Assembly: GCA_947383685.1 (NCBI GenBank)
Contig: CANDEE010000021.1
Location: 1-27,703 of the forward strand
Direction: 5' to 3'
Source of the DNA: an uncultured Pseudoflavonifractor sp.
GTDB taxonomy: Bacteria > Bacillota > Clostridia > Oscillospirales > Oscillospiraceae
Length of the DNA stretch: 27,703 nucleotides
Notes under the pieces: model-generated
Database searches by the model: none
Told to the model about the DNA's origin: nothing
What the model saw: only the letters and a program-made list of their open reading frames with translations
Part shown: positions 7,610 through 14,256 of the stretch, one piece after another
Position numbering within the stretch: the first letter of the stretch is position 1
Layout: each line of letters begins with the position of its first letter
Position numbers and translations under genes: made by a program

Positions 7610-8362
7610 ATGAATGGACCCATTAAGGCCATTGTTCTTGCCGCGGGAAAGGGGACCCGCCTCCACACCGAGGGGGTGGACCTGCCCAAGGTGCTTCGGG
7701 TAGCCGCTGGGGAGCCGCTGCTGGCCCACGTGCTTCGGGAACTGGCGTTTTTGCCTGCCCAGGATATTCTTCTGGTGGTGGGCTACGAGGCCGACAAGGT
7801 GACTGCCGCCTTTCCCGGCTATCCCAAGGCCTACCAAAGCCCCCAGCTTGGCACAGGCCATGCTGTCCAGTGCGCCGAGGGCGCCTTGAAGGGCTTTGAG
7901 GGCCACATCCTCATCTGCTATGGGGATATGCCCCTGCTGCCAAGGAGCGCCTATGAAAAGCTCATTGACGAGCATACTGCCCAGGGCAATGCCTGCACCC
8001 TTATGGCGGGGGTGACGGACCAGCCGCTGCCCTATGGGAGAATCGTCCGGGACGAGAAGGGCGGCTTTGCCCGGATTGTGGAGGACAGGGACTGCACTCC
8101 GGAGGAGAAGGAGATCAAGGAGCTGAACGTGGGGGTCTATGTCTTTGAGGCAAGGCAGCTCTGGCGGGCCTTGACCACCCTGCGGCCCAATAACGCCCAG
8201 GGGGAGTATTACCTGACCGACGCCCCTCTGTGGCTGGTGAAGCAGGGAGAAAAGGTGGGGGTATCCGCCGCCTGCACGGCAGAGGAAATGTTAGGGGTCA
8301 ACACAGTGGAACAGCTCCAGCAGGTCGAGGATTACATGGAAAAACGGAGGAACGGGAAATGA
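7610..8362 (+). CDS. GlmU-N-like nucleotidyltransferase (sugar-phosphate type), without the acyltransferase half
   Basis: Protein of 250 aa with the fold of sugar-1-phosphate nucleotidyltransferases: nucleotide-binding loop LAAGKGTRL (residues 10-18), PKVL, QLGTGHAVQ, metal-binding D106 in YGDMPLL, and LNVGVYVFEARQL with NNAQGEYYLTD. The last stretches are characteristic of the N-terminal uridylyltransferase domain of GlmU, which makes UDP-GlcNAc from GlcNAc-1-P. The usual C-terminal left-handed beta-helix (acetyltransferase, another 200 residues) is absent: the protein ends after VNTVEQLQQVEDYM, where the GlmU domain boundary lies. It could therefore be a stand-alone UDP-GlcNAc pyrophosphorylase or work on another sugar phosphate. 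Its stop overlaps the next start (ATGA), so it is co-translated with the D-aminopeptidase. Fold sure, exact substrate inferred. Confidence 0.85.
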   Translation: MNGPIKAIVLAAGKGTRLHTEGVDLPKVLRVAAGEPLLAHVLRELAFLPAQDILLVVGYEADKVTAAFPGYPKAYQSPQLGTGHAVQCAEGALKGFEGHILICYGDMPLLPRSAYEKLIDEHTAQGNACTLMAGVTDQPLPYGRIVRDEKGGFARIVEDRDCTPEEKEIKELNVGVYVFEARQLWRALTTLRPNNAQGEYYLTDAPLWLVKQGEKVGVSAACTAEEMLGVNTVEQLQQVEDYMEKRRNGK

Positions 8363-9168
8363 ATGTGTTTATCAGTGCCGATATTGAGGGCACCTGCGGC
8401 ATTACCACCTGGCCGGAGACCGAGCGGTCCACCCCCCAGGACTATGTGCCCTTTCAGAAGCAGATGGCAAAGGAGGTCCGGGCTGCCTGCGACGGCGTCC
8501 TGGCGGCGGATAAAGCGGCCCAAATTTTTGTGAAGGACGCCCACGATTCCGCCCGGAACCTGGACCCTGCGGCCCTTCCCGAAAGCGTCCGCATTATGCG
8601 GGGCTGGACGGGGGACCCGCTGAGTATGATGAGCGGGCTGGACACGGAGGACTTTGGGGCGGTCCTCTTTACCGGCTACCATGCCTGGGCCTCCAGCGGG
8701 GGGAATCCTCTGAGCCACACCATGAACCTTCAAAATGAGTTTATCACCCTCAACGGGGTGAAGATGAGCGAATTTATGATGAACGCCTATACTGCCGGGT
8801 ACTACGGAGTGCCGGTGGTGTTCCTCTCCGGGGATAAGGTCCTGTGCGACTTTGCCCAGGAGTTTATTCCCGGTATCACGACTGTGGCGGTGAACGAGGG
8901 CCGGGGCGGGGCGACGGTCTCCATCCACCCTGAGGCGGCAGTGAAGGCCATTAAAGAGGGAGCCAGGAAGGCAGTAAAGAGCGCCAAAAATTGCCTGGTC
9001 CCCATGCCCGATTATTTCAAGATGACCGTCCGGTTCCGGGAGCACAAGACGGCCTACTCCAAGAGCTTTTACCCCGGCGCCAGCCTGGAGGACGAGAAGA
9101 ACGTGGTCTACTCCTCTGACGACTGGTTCGAGATGCTCCGGTTCAGCCACTTTGTTATCAGCGATTAA
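8359..9168 (+). CDS. M55 family D-aminopeptidase (DppA-like zinc peptidase)
   Basis: Protein of 269 aa matching the decameric zinc D-aminopeptidase DppA, which releases N-terminal D-amino acids from D-Ala peptides. The zinc ligands fall at or near the DppA positions: D8 and E10 (in SADIEG, identical numbering), H62 (VKDAH), H108 (TGYHAW) and E138 (GVKMSEFMMNA). H120 (LSHTMN) matches the proposed catalytic histidine. There is no signal peptide, so it is cytoplasmic. The start at 8359 overlaps the preceding stop by 4 nt, with GGAGG about 9 nt upstream. Its place beside a UDP-GlcNAc-type transferase suggests peptidoglycan-related turnover, but this is inference. Confidence 0.9.
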   Translation: MNVFISADIEGTCGITTWPETERSTPQDYVPFQKQMAKEVRAACDGVLAADKAAQIFVKDAHDSARNLDPAALPESVRIMRGWTGDPLSMMSGLDTEDFGAVLFTGYHAWASSGGNPLSHTMNLQNEFITLNGVKMSEFMMNAYTAGYYGVPVVFLSGDKVLCDFAQEFIPGITTVAVNEGRGGATVSIHPEAAVKAIKEGARKAVKSAKNCLVPMPDYFKMTVRFREHKTAYSKSFYPGASLEDEKNVVYSSDDWFEMLRFSHFVISD

Positions 9169-9177
9169 GGAGGACGG

Positions 9178-9936
9178 ATGGAAACGGAAAGCCGCCTCGC
9201 CGTCCTGATCGACGGTGACAATGCGCCCCGCACCGCGTTGAAGGAAATCATGGAGGAGTGTGTGAAATACGGCACTCCCACCGTGAAACGCATCTATGGG
9301 GACTGGACGATGACCAATATGGATTCCTGGAAGCCTCTGCTGTTGGAAAACGCACTGATCCCTGTCCAGCAGTATAGCTACACCACGGGAAAAAACTCCA
9401 CCGATTCGGCCATGATCATTGACGCCATGGACATTCTCTACTCCAGGCGGGTGGATGGATTTGTGCTGGTGACCAGTGACTCCGACTTTACCCGGCTGGC
9501 CCTCCGGCTCCGGGAGGCGGGGATGAAGGTCTACGGCGTGGGGGAGAAAAAGACCCCGGCTCCATTTATCGCGGCCTGCGACAAGTTCATCTACGCGGAG
9601 GTGATCCGGCATGTGGAGGACAAGGCGGATGAAAAGGAGAACGCTGCCCATGCCCGGAGCACACACGGGCGGAAGTCTGTGCCCCAGAGTATCGTGAGGC
9701 TTATCGCCTCCACCATTCAGGACGTGTCCGACGAGGACGGCTGGGCCTTTATGGGGGAGCTGGGCAATATTTTGCCCCGGAAGCGGCCTGATTTTGACCC
9801 CCGAAACTACGGGTTTGAGAAGCTGACCAGCCTGGTAAAGTCCATCGACCGCTTTGAGATAGACGTCAGGTCCACCAGCGCGGTCAATGTGAAACACATT
9901 TATGTAAGAGACAGAAAGGCGAGAGGGCTGGCCTGA
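9178..9936 (+). CDS. NYN-domain (PIN-like) nuclease with C-terminal OST-HTH/LOTUS domain
   Basis: Protein of 252 aa. The N-terminal NYN domain (about 6-145, LabA/DUF88 type) is a PIN-like RNase fold: acidic residues D12 (LIDGDN), D76 and D82 (STDSAMIIDAMD) and D101/D103 (TSDSDFTRL) make the metal site. A charged linker leads to an OST-HTH/LOTUS domain (about 168-245; DEDGWAFMGELGNIL, YGFEKLTSLV), a winged-helix RNA-binding module. The combination is known in bacteria but its substrates are mostly unknown. The gene follows the peptidase by 9 nt with AAGGAGG overlapping the preceding stop, so it is the third gene of that operon. All acidic residues are kept, so RNase activity is plausible. Confidence 0.88.
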   Translation: METESRLAVLIDGDNAPRTALKEIMEECVKYGTPTVKRIYGDWTMTNMDSWKPLLLENALIPVQQYSYTTGKNSTDSAMIIDAMDILYSRRVDGFVLVTSDSDFTRLALRLREAGMKVYGVGEKKTPAPFIAACDKFIYAEVIRHVEDKADEKENAAHARSTHGRKSVPQSIVRLIASTIQDVSDEDGWAFMGELGNILPRKRPDFDPRNYGFEKLTSLVKSIDRFEIDVRSTSAVNVKHIYVRDRKARGLA

Positions 9937-9941
9937 AAACC

Positions 9942-9980
9942 ACCCGGCGGCGCGGAGAACGTGCCGCCGGGTTTTCTTTT
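9942..9980 (+). terminator. Intrinsic terminator of the 7610-9936 operon
   Basis: A 10-bp stem ACCCGGCGGC (9942-9951) with GCCGCCGGGT (9963-9972), followed by TTTCTTTT. Confidence 0.88.
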
Positions 9981-10017
9981 GCTCTGGAGGAAAGGCGGCC
10001 GCTTCCTATCACTTCCA

Positions 10018-10046
10018 TTGACACCTTGGAGGGAAAACGGTAAAAT
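10018..10046 (+). promoter_or_regulatory. Consensus promoter of the amidase gene
   Basis: TTGACA (10018-10023), a 17-nt spacer and TAAAAT (10041-10046). It is 11 of 12 to consensus with the ideal spacing. Confidence 0.8.
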
Positions 10047-10086
10047 AGAAAGGAATTTGTCGAATCCCTCCAAGGAGCCGAACCCC

Positions 10087-11622
10087 ATGAAAAAGTTGAC
10101 TTCTCTGATTCTGGCCCTGGCGCTGGCTGCCGGGCTTTCTGTTCCCGCCAGGGCTGCCGTTCCGGAAACCGTGTCCCTTCGTTACCACGATGAGGCGGCC
10201 CTTCAATATGGCCCCGAGGTTCCTGCCGAGGTGGTGAACGTATTCTTCAACGGGGCGCCCATGGCATTGGACGCACCCGCTGTCAGTCAGACGGTGGACG
10301 GCGTTGACGGGCGCACCATGGTGCCCATCCGCCCCATTGCCGAGGCCCTGGGAGCCACGGTATACTGGGATGGAGAGGCCCGTCAGGTACGGATCGCCGC
10401 CGGGACGGACCGTATGGTACTTACTTTGGGCTCTCCCACGGCGGAGGTGAACGGAGAGACGGTGGACCTCCCTGGGCGGGTACCTGCTGTGGTGGTCCGG
10501 TACGGGGAGGTGGAGCGGACCCTGGTTCCGCTCCGGTTTGTCTCAGAGCAGCTTCACGCCCAGGTGGACTGGGACAACGAGGCCTTTGCCGCTATGGTCA
10601 CCGCTGTGGTGGAGCCTCCTGACCCCGACGCGCCTCCCAGAGGACGGCTGACCCGGCTGACCGCCGATGATAACGCCCAAACCATTACCCTTTCCTTAAG
10701 CTCCGAGCCCCAGTACCGGGTCACAGACCTGGGAGACCGGGTGGTCATTGACCTGATGGGGGTGGTTATCGGCAGCGGGGGGGATGGTATCCTATGTCCG
10801 GAGAACCCGGTGGTGAGTCAGATCCGCTACGCCCAGCATGGGAGCGACATAAACCCGCGGGAGAACTATGTGACCCGGGTGGTGCTGGACCTGGCCCGGG
10901 GCTGTACCTATGGAGAGAACGTGACAGTCACCGGGGATGCGGACCTTCAGGCGGTAATCATTTCGGTGACCCCGCCGGAGACGGGAGCCGAGCTGCCCAC
11001 TCTCCCGGAAAACTGGGACCCGAACGCCTATATTGTGGCGCTGGACGCGGGACACGGCGGTTCGGCAAATGGAGCGGTCTATGAGGATGTCAGTGAGAAG
11101 GACATTACCCTGCCCGTCACCCTTCGGGCGGCGGAGCTGTTGAAGGAGAAAGGATACAATGTGGTCCTGACACGGAATGAGGACGTGTATATGGACCTTT
11201 ATGACCGATGCAATGTGGCAAACAATGTGGGGGCGGATATTTTCGTTTCCATTCATGCCAATGCCAGCCCTACCAACCTGTCCTTTCAGGGGACCTTTAC
11301 CTACTCCTACCCCAACAGCGTTGCTGGGGAGCGTCTGGCGGGCTATATCCAGAAGGCGGTGGTGGCCCAGACCGGCTCTATGGACTGGGGATTGCTCACC
11401 AACGATTATGTGGTCCTCCGGGAGACCGTCATGCCCGCCGCCCTGCTGGAAATGGGATTTATGTCCTGCCACGAGGAGCTAGAAAGGCTGATACAGCCGG
11501 AGTACCAGGAGAAGGTGGCCCAGGGCGTGGTAAACGGGGTGGAGGGGTATCTTGCCACCCTGCCGCGAAAAACGCCAAAGACCGCCGGAGCAGGGGGGAC
11601 TCTGGTCCCCCAGGGAGAATAA
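10087..11622 (+). CDS. Secreted N-acetylmuramoyl-L-alanine amidase with copper-amine-oxidase-like and AMIN domains
   Basis: Protein of 511 aa that cuts the bond between MurNAc and L-Ala in peptidoglycan. A signal peptide (1 to about 23, cut after ARA) is followed by a copper-amine-oxidase N-terminal-like domain (about 52-175, with two RTMVPIRPIAEAL / RTLVPLRFVSEQL repeats), an AMIN domain (about 186-295) that targets the wall, and Amidase_3 (315-490). The zinc ligands H323 (LDAGHGG), E337 and H390 (VSIHANA) and catalytic E455 (ALLEMGF) are all present. The frame is open upstream, but AAGGAG at 10073-10078 with 8-nt spacing and the signal peptide fix the start at 10087. It is monocistronic between a consensus promoter and a bidirectional terminator. 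Probable roles are daughter-cell separation or sporulation. Confidence 0.95.
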   Translation: MKKLTSLILALALAAGLSVPARAAVPETVSLRYHDEAALQYGPEVPAEVVNVFFNGAPMALDAPAVSQTVDGVDGRTMVPIRPIAEALGATVYWDGEARQVRIAAGTDRMVLTLGSPTAEVNGETVDLPGRVPAVVVRYGEVERTLVPLRFVSEQLHAQVDWDNEAFAAMVTAVVEPPDPDAPPRGRLTRLTADDNAQTITLSLSSEPQYRVTDLGDRVVIDLMGVVIGSGGDGILCPENPVVSQIRYAQHGSDINPRENYVTRVVLDLARGCTYGENVTVTGDADLQAVIISVTPPETGAELPTLPENWDPNAYIVALDAGHGGSANGAVYEDVSEKDITLPVTLRAAELLKEKGYNVVLTRNEDVYMDLYDRCNVANNVGADIFVSIHANASPTNLSFQGTFTYSYPNSVAGERLAGYIQKAVVAQTGSMDWGLLTNDYVVLRETVMPAALLEMGFMSCHEELERLIQPEYQEKVAQGVVNGVEGYLATLPRKTPKTAGAGGTLVPQGE

Positions 11623-11623
11623 A

Positions 11624-11660
11624 AAAAGGCCGTCCGGGAAACCGGACGGCCTTTTTATTG
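11624..11660. terminator. Bidirectional terminator between amidase and znuB
   Basis: A perfect 10-bp stem (11628-11637 with 11642-11651) and GAAA loop, with an A-run before and TTTTTATT after. It serves both the rightward amidase and the leftward zinc operon. Confidence 0.9.
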
Positions 11661-11663
11661 GGG

Positions 11664-12512
11664 TCAAAGCCGCTTTCCCTGGAAAGCGGTGGCGATGGCA
11701 AAATAAAGGGCCAGGTACAGGGTAATGGCGGCTCCGGCGGAGGCGCCGATATAGTAGGAGGTCGTAAGTCCCGCCACTCCGCAGACCATTGCCCCCAGTA
11801 TGGAAAAAAGGTGGTACTGCCGGATGTTCCGGGCCAGGCAGCGGGCCGCGGCGGCGGGGAGGACCAGCAGGGAGTTGATGACCAGCAGTCCCACCCAGGT
11901 CATGGACAGGGTGACTACCACGGCAATGGCGGCGTTTAACACTGCCTCCTGCCAGAAAACCTGGATTCCCCGGCTATCAGCCAGGGCGGGGTGAAGGGCG
12001 GAGAGGAGCAGAGTGTTGTAGGCGCAGACCCACAGAACCAGAATCACCCCCAGAATGGCGGCCAGAAGGATGGTTTTTCGCGGCTCTACGCTTAAAATAT
12101 CACCGATAAGCAGGGTGTTGAACCGGGTGAAGGAGCCGCCGTCCAGGGTGGCAATAAAGATGCCCAGAGCCACCGCTGTGGAGGAAAAGACCCCAATCAC
12201 CGTGTCGCTGGCCAAAGCCGAGCGGCGGCGGACATAGGTAAAGAGAAGGGAAAACGCCAGGGCGAAGCCCACGGCGGCCCACATGGGCTCCGCCAGCCCG
12301 CACAGGGCCCCAATGGCGATGCCGGTGAAGGCGGAGTGGCCCAGGGCGTCGGAGAAAAAGCTCATCCGGCTTTGCACTACCATGGTGGAGAGAAGGCCGA
12401 ACAGCGGGGAAATGACCAGAATAGCCAAAAGGGCATTTTTCATAAAAAACATCTGCCCCGGCTGGGCCCACTCAAAAGGAAGCAGGTCTACCAATGCGTA
12501 CCACAGGGACAT
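11664..12512 (-). CDS. znuB: Zinc ABC transporter permease
   Basis: Integral membrane subunit of 282 aa of the ABC-3 metal permease family, with about 8 hydrophobic segments and the family signatures SDALGHSAFTGIAIG (around residues 54-68), LIGDILSV and TWVGLLVINSLLVLPAAAAR. It forms the channel through which zinc passes, with the ATPase encoded directly before it. The stop of the ATPase gene is immediately adjacent to its ATG, so the two are translationally coupled. It is the last gene of the operon and ends at the shared terminator. Family certain; zinc rather than manganese is inferred from the His-rich loop of the binding protein. Confidence 0.92.
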   Translation of the reverse strand: MSLWYALVDLLPFEWAQPGQMFFMKNALLAILVISPLFGLLSTMVVQSRMSFFSDALGHSAFTGIAIGALCGLAEPMWAAVGFALAFSLLFTYVRRRSALASDTVIGVFSSTAVALGIFIATLDGGSFTRFNTLLIGDILSVEPRKTILLAAILGVILVLWVCAYNTLLLSALHPALADSRGIQVFWQEAVLNAAIAVVVTLSMTWVGLLVINSLLVLPAAAARCLARNIRQYHLFSILGAMVCGVAGLTTSYYIGASAGAAITLYLALYFAIATAFQGKRL

Positions 12513-13283
12513 TCACTCCACCCCCTTTCCCATTCGAAGATGGAATACAGTTTGAAATTCGGGGCTGGAGAGGACCTGCGCCGGAGAACCCATCTTCAAA
12601 ACCGTATTCTGAAGAAGGAGCACCTTATCGGCATACTGCTCCAGAGTGGCAAAGTCATGGGTGGAGAGAAGGATGCTGAGGTCGTAGGTCCGCCGCAGCT
12701 CATCCAGCATGTCCAAAAGTTGCTTTTCACCCTCCACGTCTACCCCGGAGAGAGGTTCGTCCAGAATGAGGATGTGGGGGAGGGGCTCCAGGGCCAGGGC
12801 CATGAGGACCCGCTGGAGTTCTCCTCCGGAGAGAGCGCCCACCCGCTTGCCCAAAAGTCCCTCGGCGTGGGTGCGGGCGAGACAGGTCATGATTCGCTCC
12901 CGCAGCTTTCCGGGGATGGGTAAAAACACAGGCCAGTCGGAGATGGCGGCGGCAAAGAAGTCCAGCACGCTCACCGGATCGCCCCGGTCAAAGGCGGGGG
13001 ACTGGGGCACGTAGCCGATGATGGGCCGCCGCTTTTCCCCGTCAGAGCGGTGGAAGCTGATGGAGCCGGAGTGGGGAAGCTGGCCCAGGATGGTCTTAAA
13101 AAGAGTAGATTTTCCCGCCCCGTTGGGGCCGATGAGGGCCACGATCTCTCCGCAGTGGAGGTGGAAGGACACGTCATGGAGCAGCTCGTCCGAGCCCATG
13201 GTGACCCCAACGTTCTTCAACTCCAGGCAGCACAGTCCCTCACAGCCGTGGCCGGTGCAGTTTTTGTGGATGTGTATGCTCAT
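12513..13283 (-). CDS. znuC: Zinc ABC transporter ATPase with Cys/His-rich N-terminal extension
   Basis: ATPase subunit of 256 aa. Walker A is GPNGAGKST (52-60), Q-loop VPQSP, signature LSGGE (151-155), Walker B ILILDEP (171-177) and H-loop H209. Before the usual start of the domain (LELKNVGV, from residue 20) lies an extension with H4, H6, C9, H12, C14, C18 and C19, which looks like a metal-binding motif and could sense or relay zinc at the cytoplasmic face. The start ATG overlaps the znuA stop (ATGA). Order on the minus strand is znuA-znuC-znuB. Function of the ATPase is secure; the role of the extension is inference. Confidence 0.93.
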   Translation of the reverse strand: MSIHIHKNCTGHGCEGLCCLELKNVGVTMGSDELLHDVSFHLHCGEIVALIGPNGAGKSTLFKTILGQLPHSGSISFHRSDGEKRRPIIGYVPQSPAFDRGDPVSVLDFFAAAISDWPVFLPIPGKLRERIMTCLARTHAEGLLGKRVGALSGGELQRVLMALALEPLPHILILDEPLSGVDVEGEKQLLDMLDELRRTYDLSILLSTHDFATLEQYADKVLLLQNTVLKMGSPAQVLSSPEFQTVFHLRMGKGVE

Positions 13284-14152
13284 TTCAGGGCCTCCCGGAC
13301 AGTTTCCATGTTGGCGTACAGGGCGTTGAGGTAGGCGGAAAACCTGCCCTCCCCGCCGGACATAAGCATATCGAGTTCATAGATGCCACAGCCCGTTTCC
13401 CGGCTGATGACCTCCGCCGTGGCCCGGGAGCCGTTTTTCTCCACGAAGATGGCGGGGATGTGATATTGGTCAATAAGGGCTGTGATCTCCTTGATTTCTC
13501 GGGCTGAGGCGGTAGAGCCTTCCTCCTCCTCGATGGCCTTGAGGAGAGTCAGGCCACATTCTTTGGCGAAATATTGGAACCCGTCGTGGAAGGTAATGAG
13601 GTAGGGGCAGGACAGGCCCCCCAGAAGGCTGGCGGGGTCAGGAAGCTGGTATTCCACAAATGGGCCTGTCAGCTCCACATATTCCGCAAGGGCCTGACGG
13701 AGCTCGTTCCTCACCGTCAGGCCCCATCCGGCGTCCATCCAGTAGTGGGGATCCCACTCCTCCTCATGGTCATGCCCGTCGTGGCCTGCGTGTTCCAGAG
13801 TGGGCAGCAGGTCGACAAACCTCGAGCAGTCGATGACTGCCGCGCTGGATTGGCTGAGGGCATCGGACATAAAATCCTCCAGCCCTGCCCCGTTCATGAC
13901 AATGACATCGGCCCCCTCAATGGCCTTCATGTCCTCCACCGTCAGGGTGTAGTCGTGAAGACAGGAGGTCTGGGAGTTCACCAGAAGGTCTACTGTCACA
14001 TCCTCCGTTTGGGTGGTGAGGTCGGTGACCAGGAGGTATATGGGGTAGGTGGTGGCTAAGATATGCAGTTTTTCATCCCCGGCAGGGGCTGGAGTACAGC
14101 CGCCCAGCAGCAGAAGCGCTGCCAACAGGACAGGGAAAAGCCGCTTTTTCAT
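13280..14152 (-). CDS. znuA: Zinc ABC transporter substrate-binding lipoprotein
   Basis: Cluster A-I metal-binding lipoprotein of 290 aa that captures zinc outside the membrane. A lipoprotein signal with the lipobox LLGGC ends at C19. Metal-site histidines are H66 (CLHDY), H136 (DPHYWMD) and H189 (ITFHDGF). A short His/Asp/Glu-rich loop (H121, H124, H127, H129) lies before DPHYW, as in zinc-specific members. First gene of the operon, read from a consensus promoter at 14184-14212. Zur control would be expected, but I could not recognise a Zur box. Confidence 0.93.
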   Translation of the reverse strand: MKKRLFPVLLAALLLLGGCTPAPAGDEKLHILATTYPIYLLVTDLTTQTEDVTVDLLVNSQTSCLHDYTLTVEDMKAIEGADVIVMNGAGLEDFMSDALSQSSAAVIDCSRFVDLLPTLEHAGHDGHDHEEEWDPHYWMDAGWGLTVRNELRQALAEYVELTGPFVEYQLPDPASLLGGLSCPYLITFHDGFQYFAKECGLTLLKAIEEEEGSTASAREIKEITALIDQYHIPAIFVEKNGSRATAEVISRETGCGIYELDMLMSGGEGRFSAYLNALYANMETVREALK

Positions 14153-14183
14153 GTGCCGCCTCCTCTTTGTAGGGTGGGTTACT

Positions 14184-14212
14184 ATTATACTCCCATTTGT
14201 CCCGTTTGTAAA
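14184..14212 (-). promoter_or_regulatory. Consensus promoter of the zinc uptake operon
   Basis: On the minus strand TTTACA (14212-14207), a 17-nt spacer and perfect TATAAT (14189-14184). The -35 overlaps the T-tract of the upstream gene's terminator. Confidence 0.8.
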
Positions 14213-14247
14213 ACAAAAGCGGCGCCGCCCTGATGGCAGCGCCGCTC
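14209..14247 (-). terminator. Intrinsic terminator of the pyrophosphatase-like gene
   Basis: On the minus strand a GC-rich hairpin (GCGGCGC 14245-14239 with GCGCCGC 14225-14219, inner 3 bp after one mismatch) is followed by TTTTGTTTTAC. Confidence 0.75.
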
Positions 14248-14256
14248 TTTATGGAC

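Noticed and set aside
8332..9897. 521-codon minus-strand frame opposite the M55 and NYN genes
   Set aside because: Both plus-strand genes have full catalytic motifs and ribosome sites; the antisense protein is low-complexity in Gly, His and Val.
14184..14212. Zur box in the znuA promoter
   Set aside because: Only weak partial symmetry is visible; no match to the Zur sequence I know.
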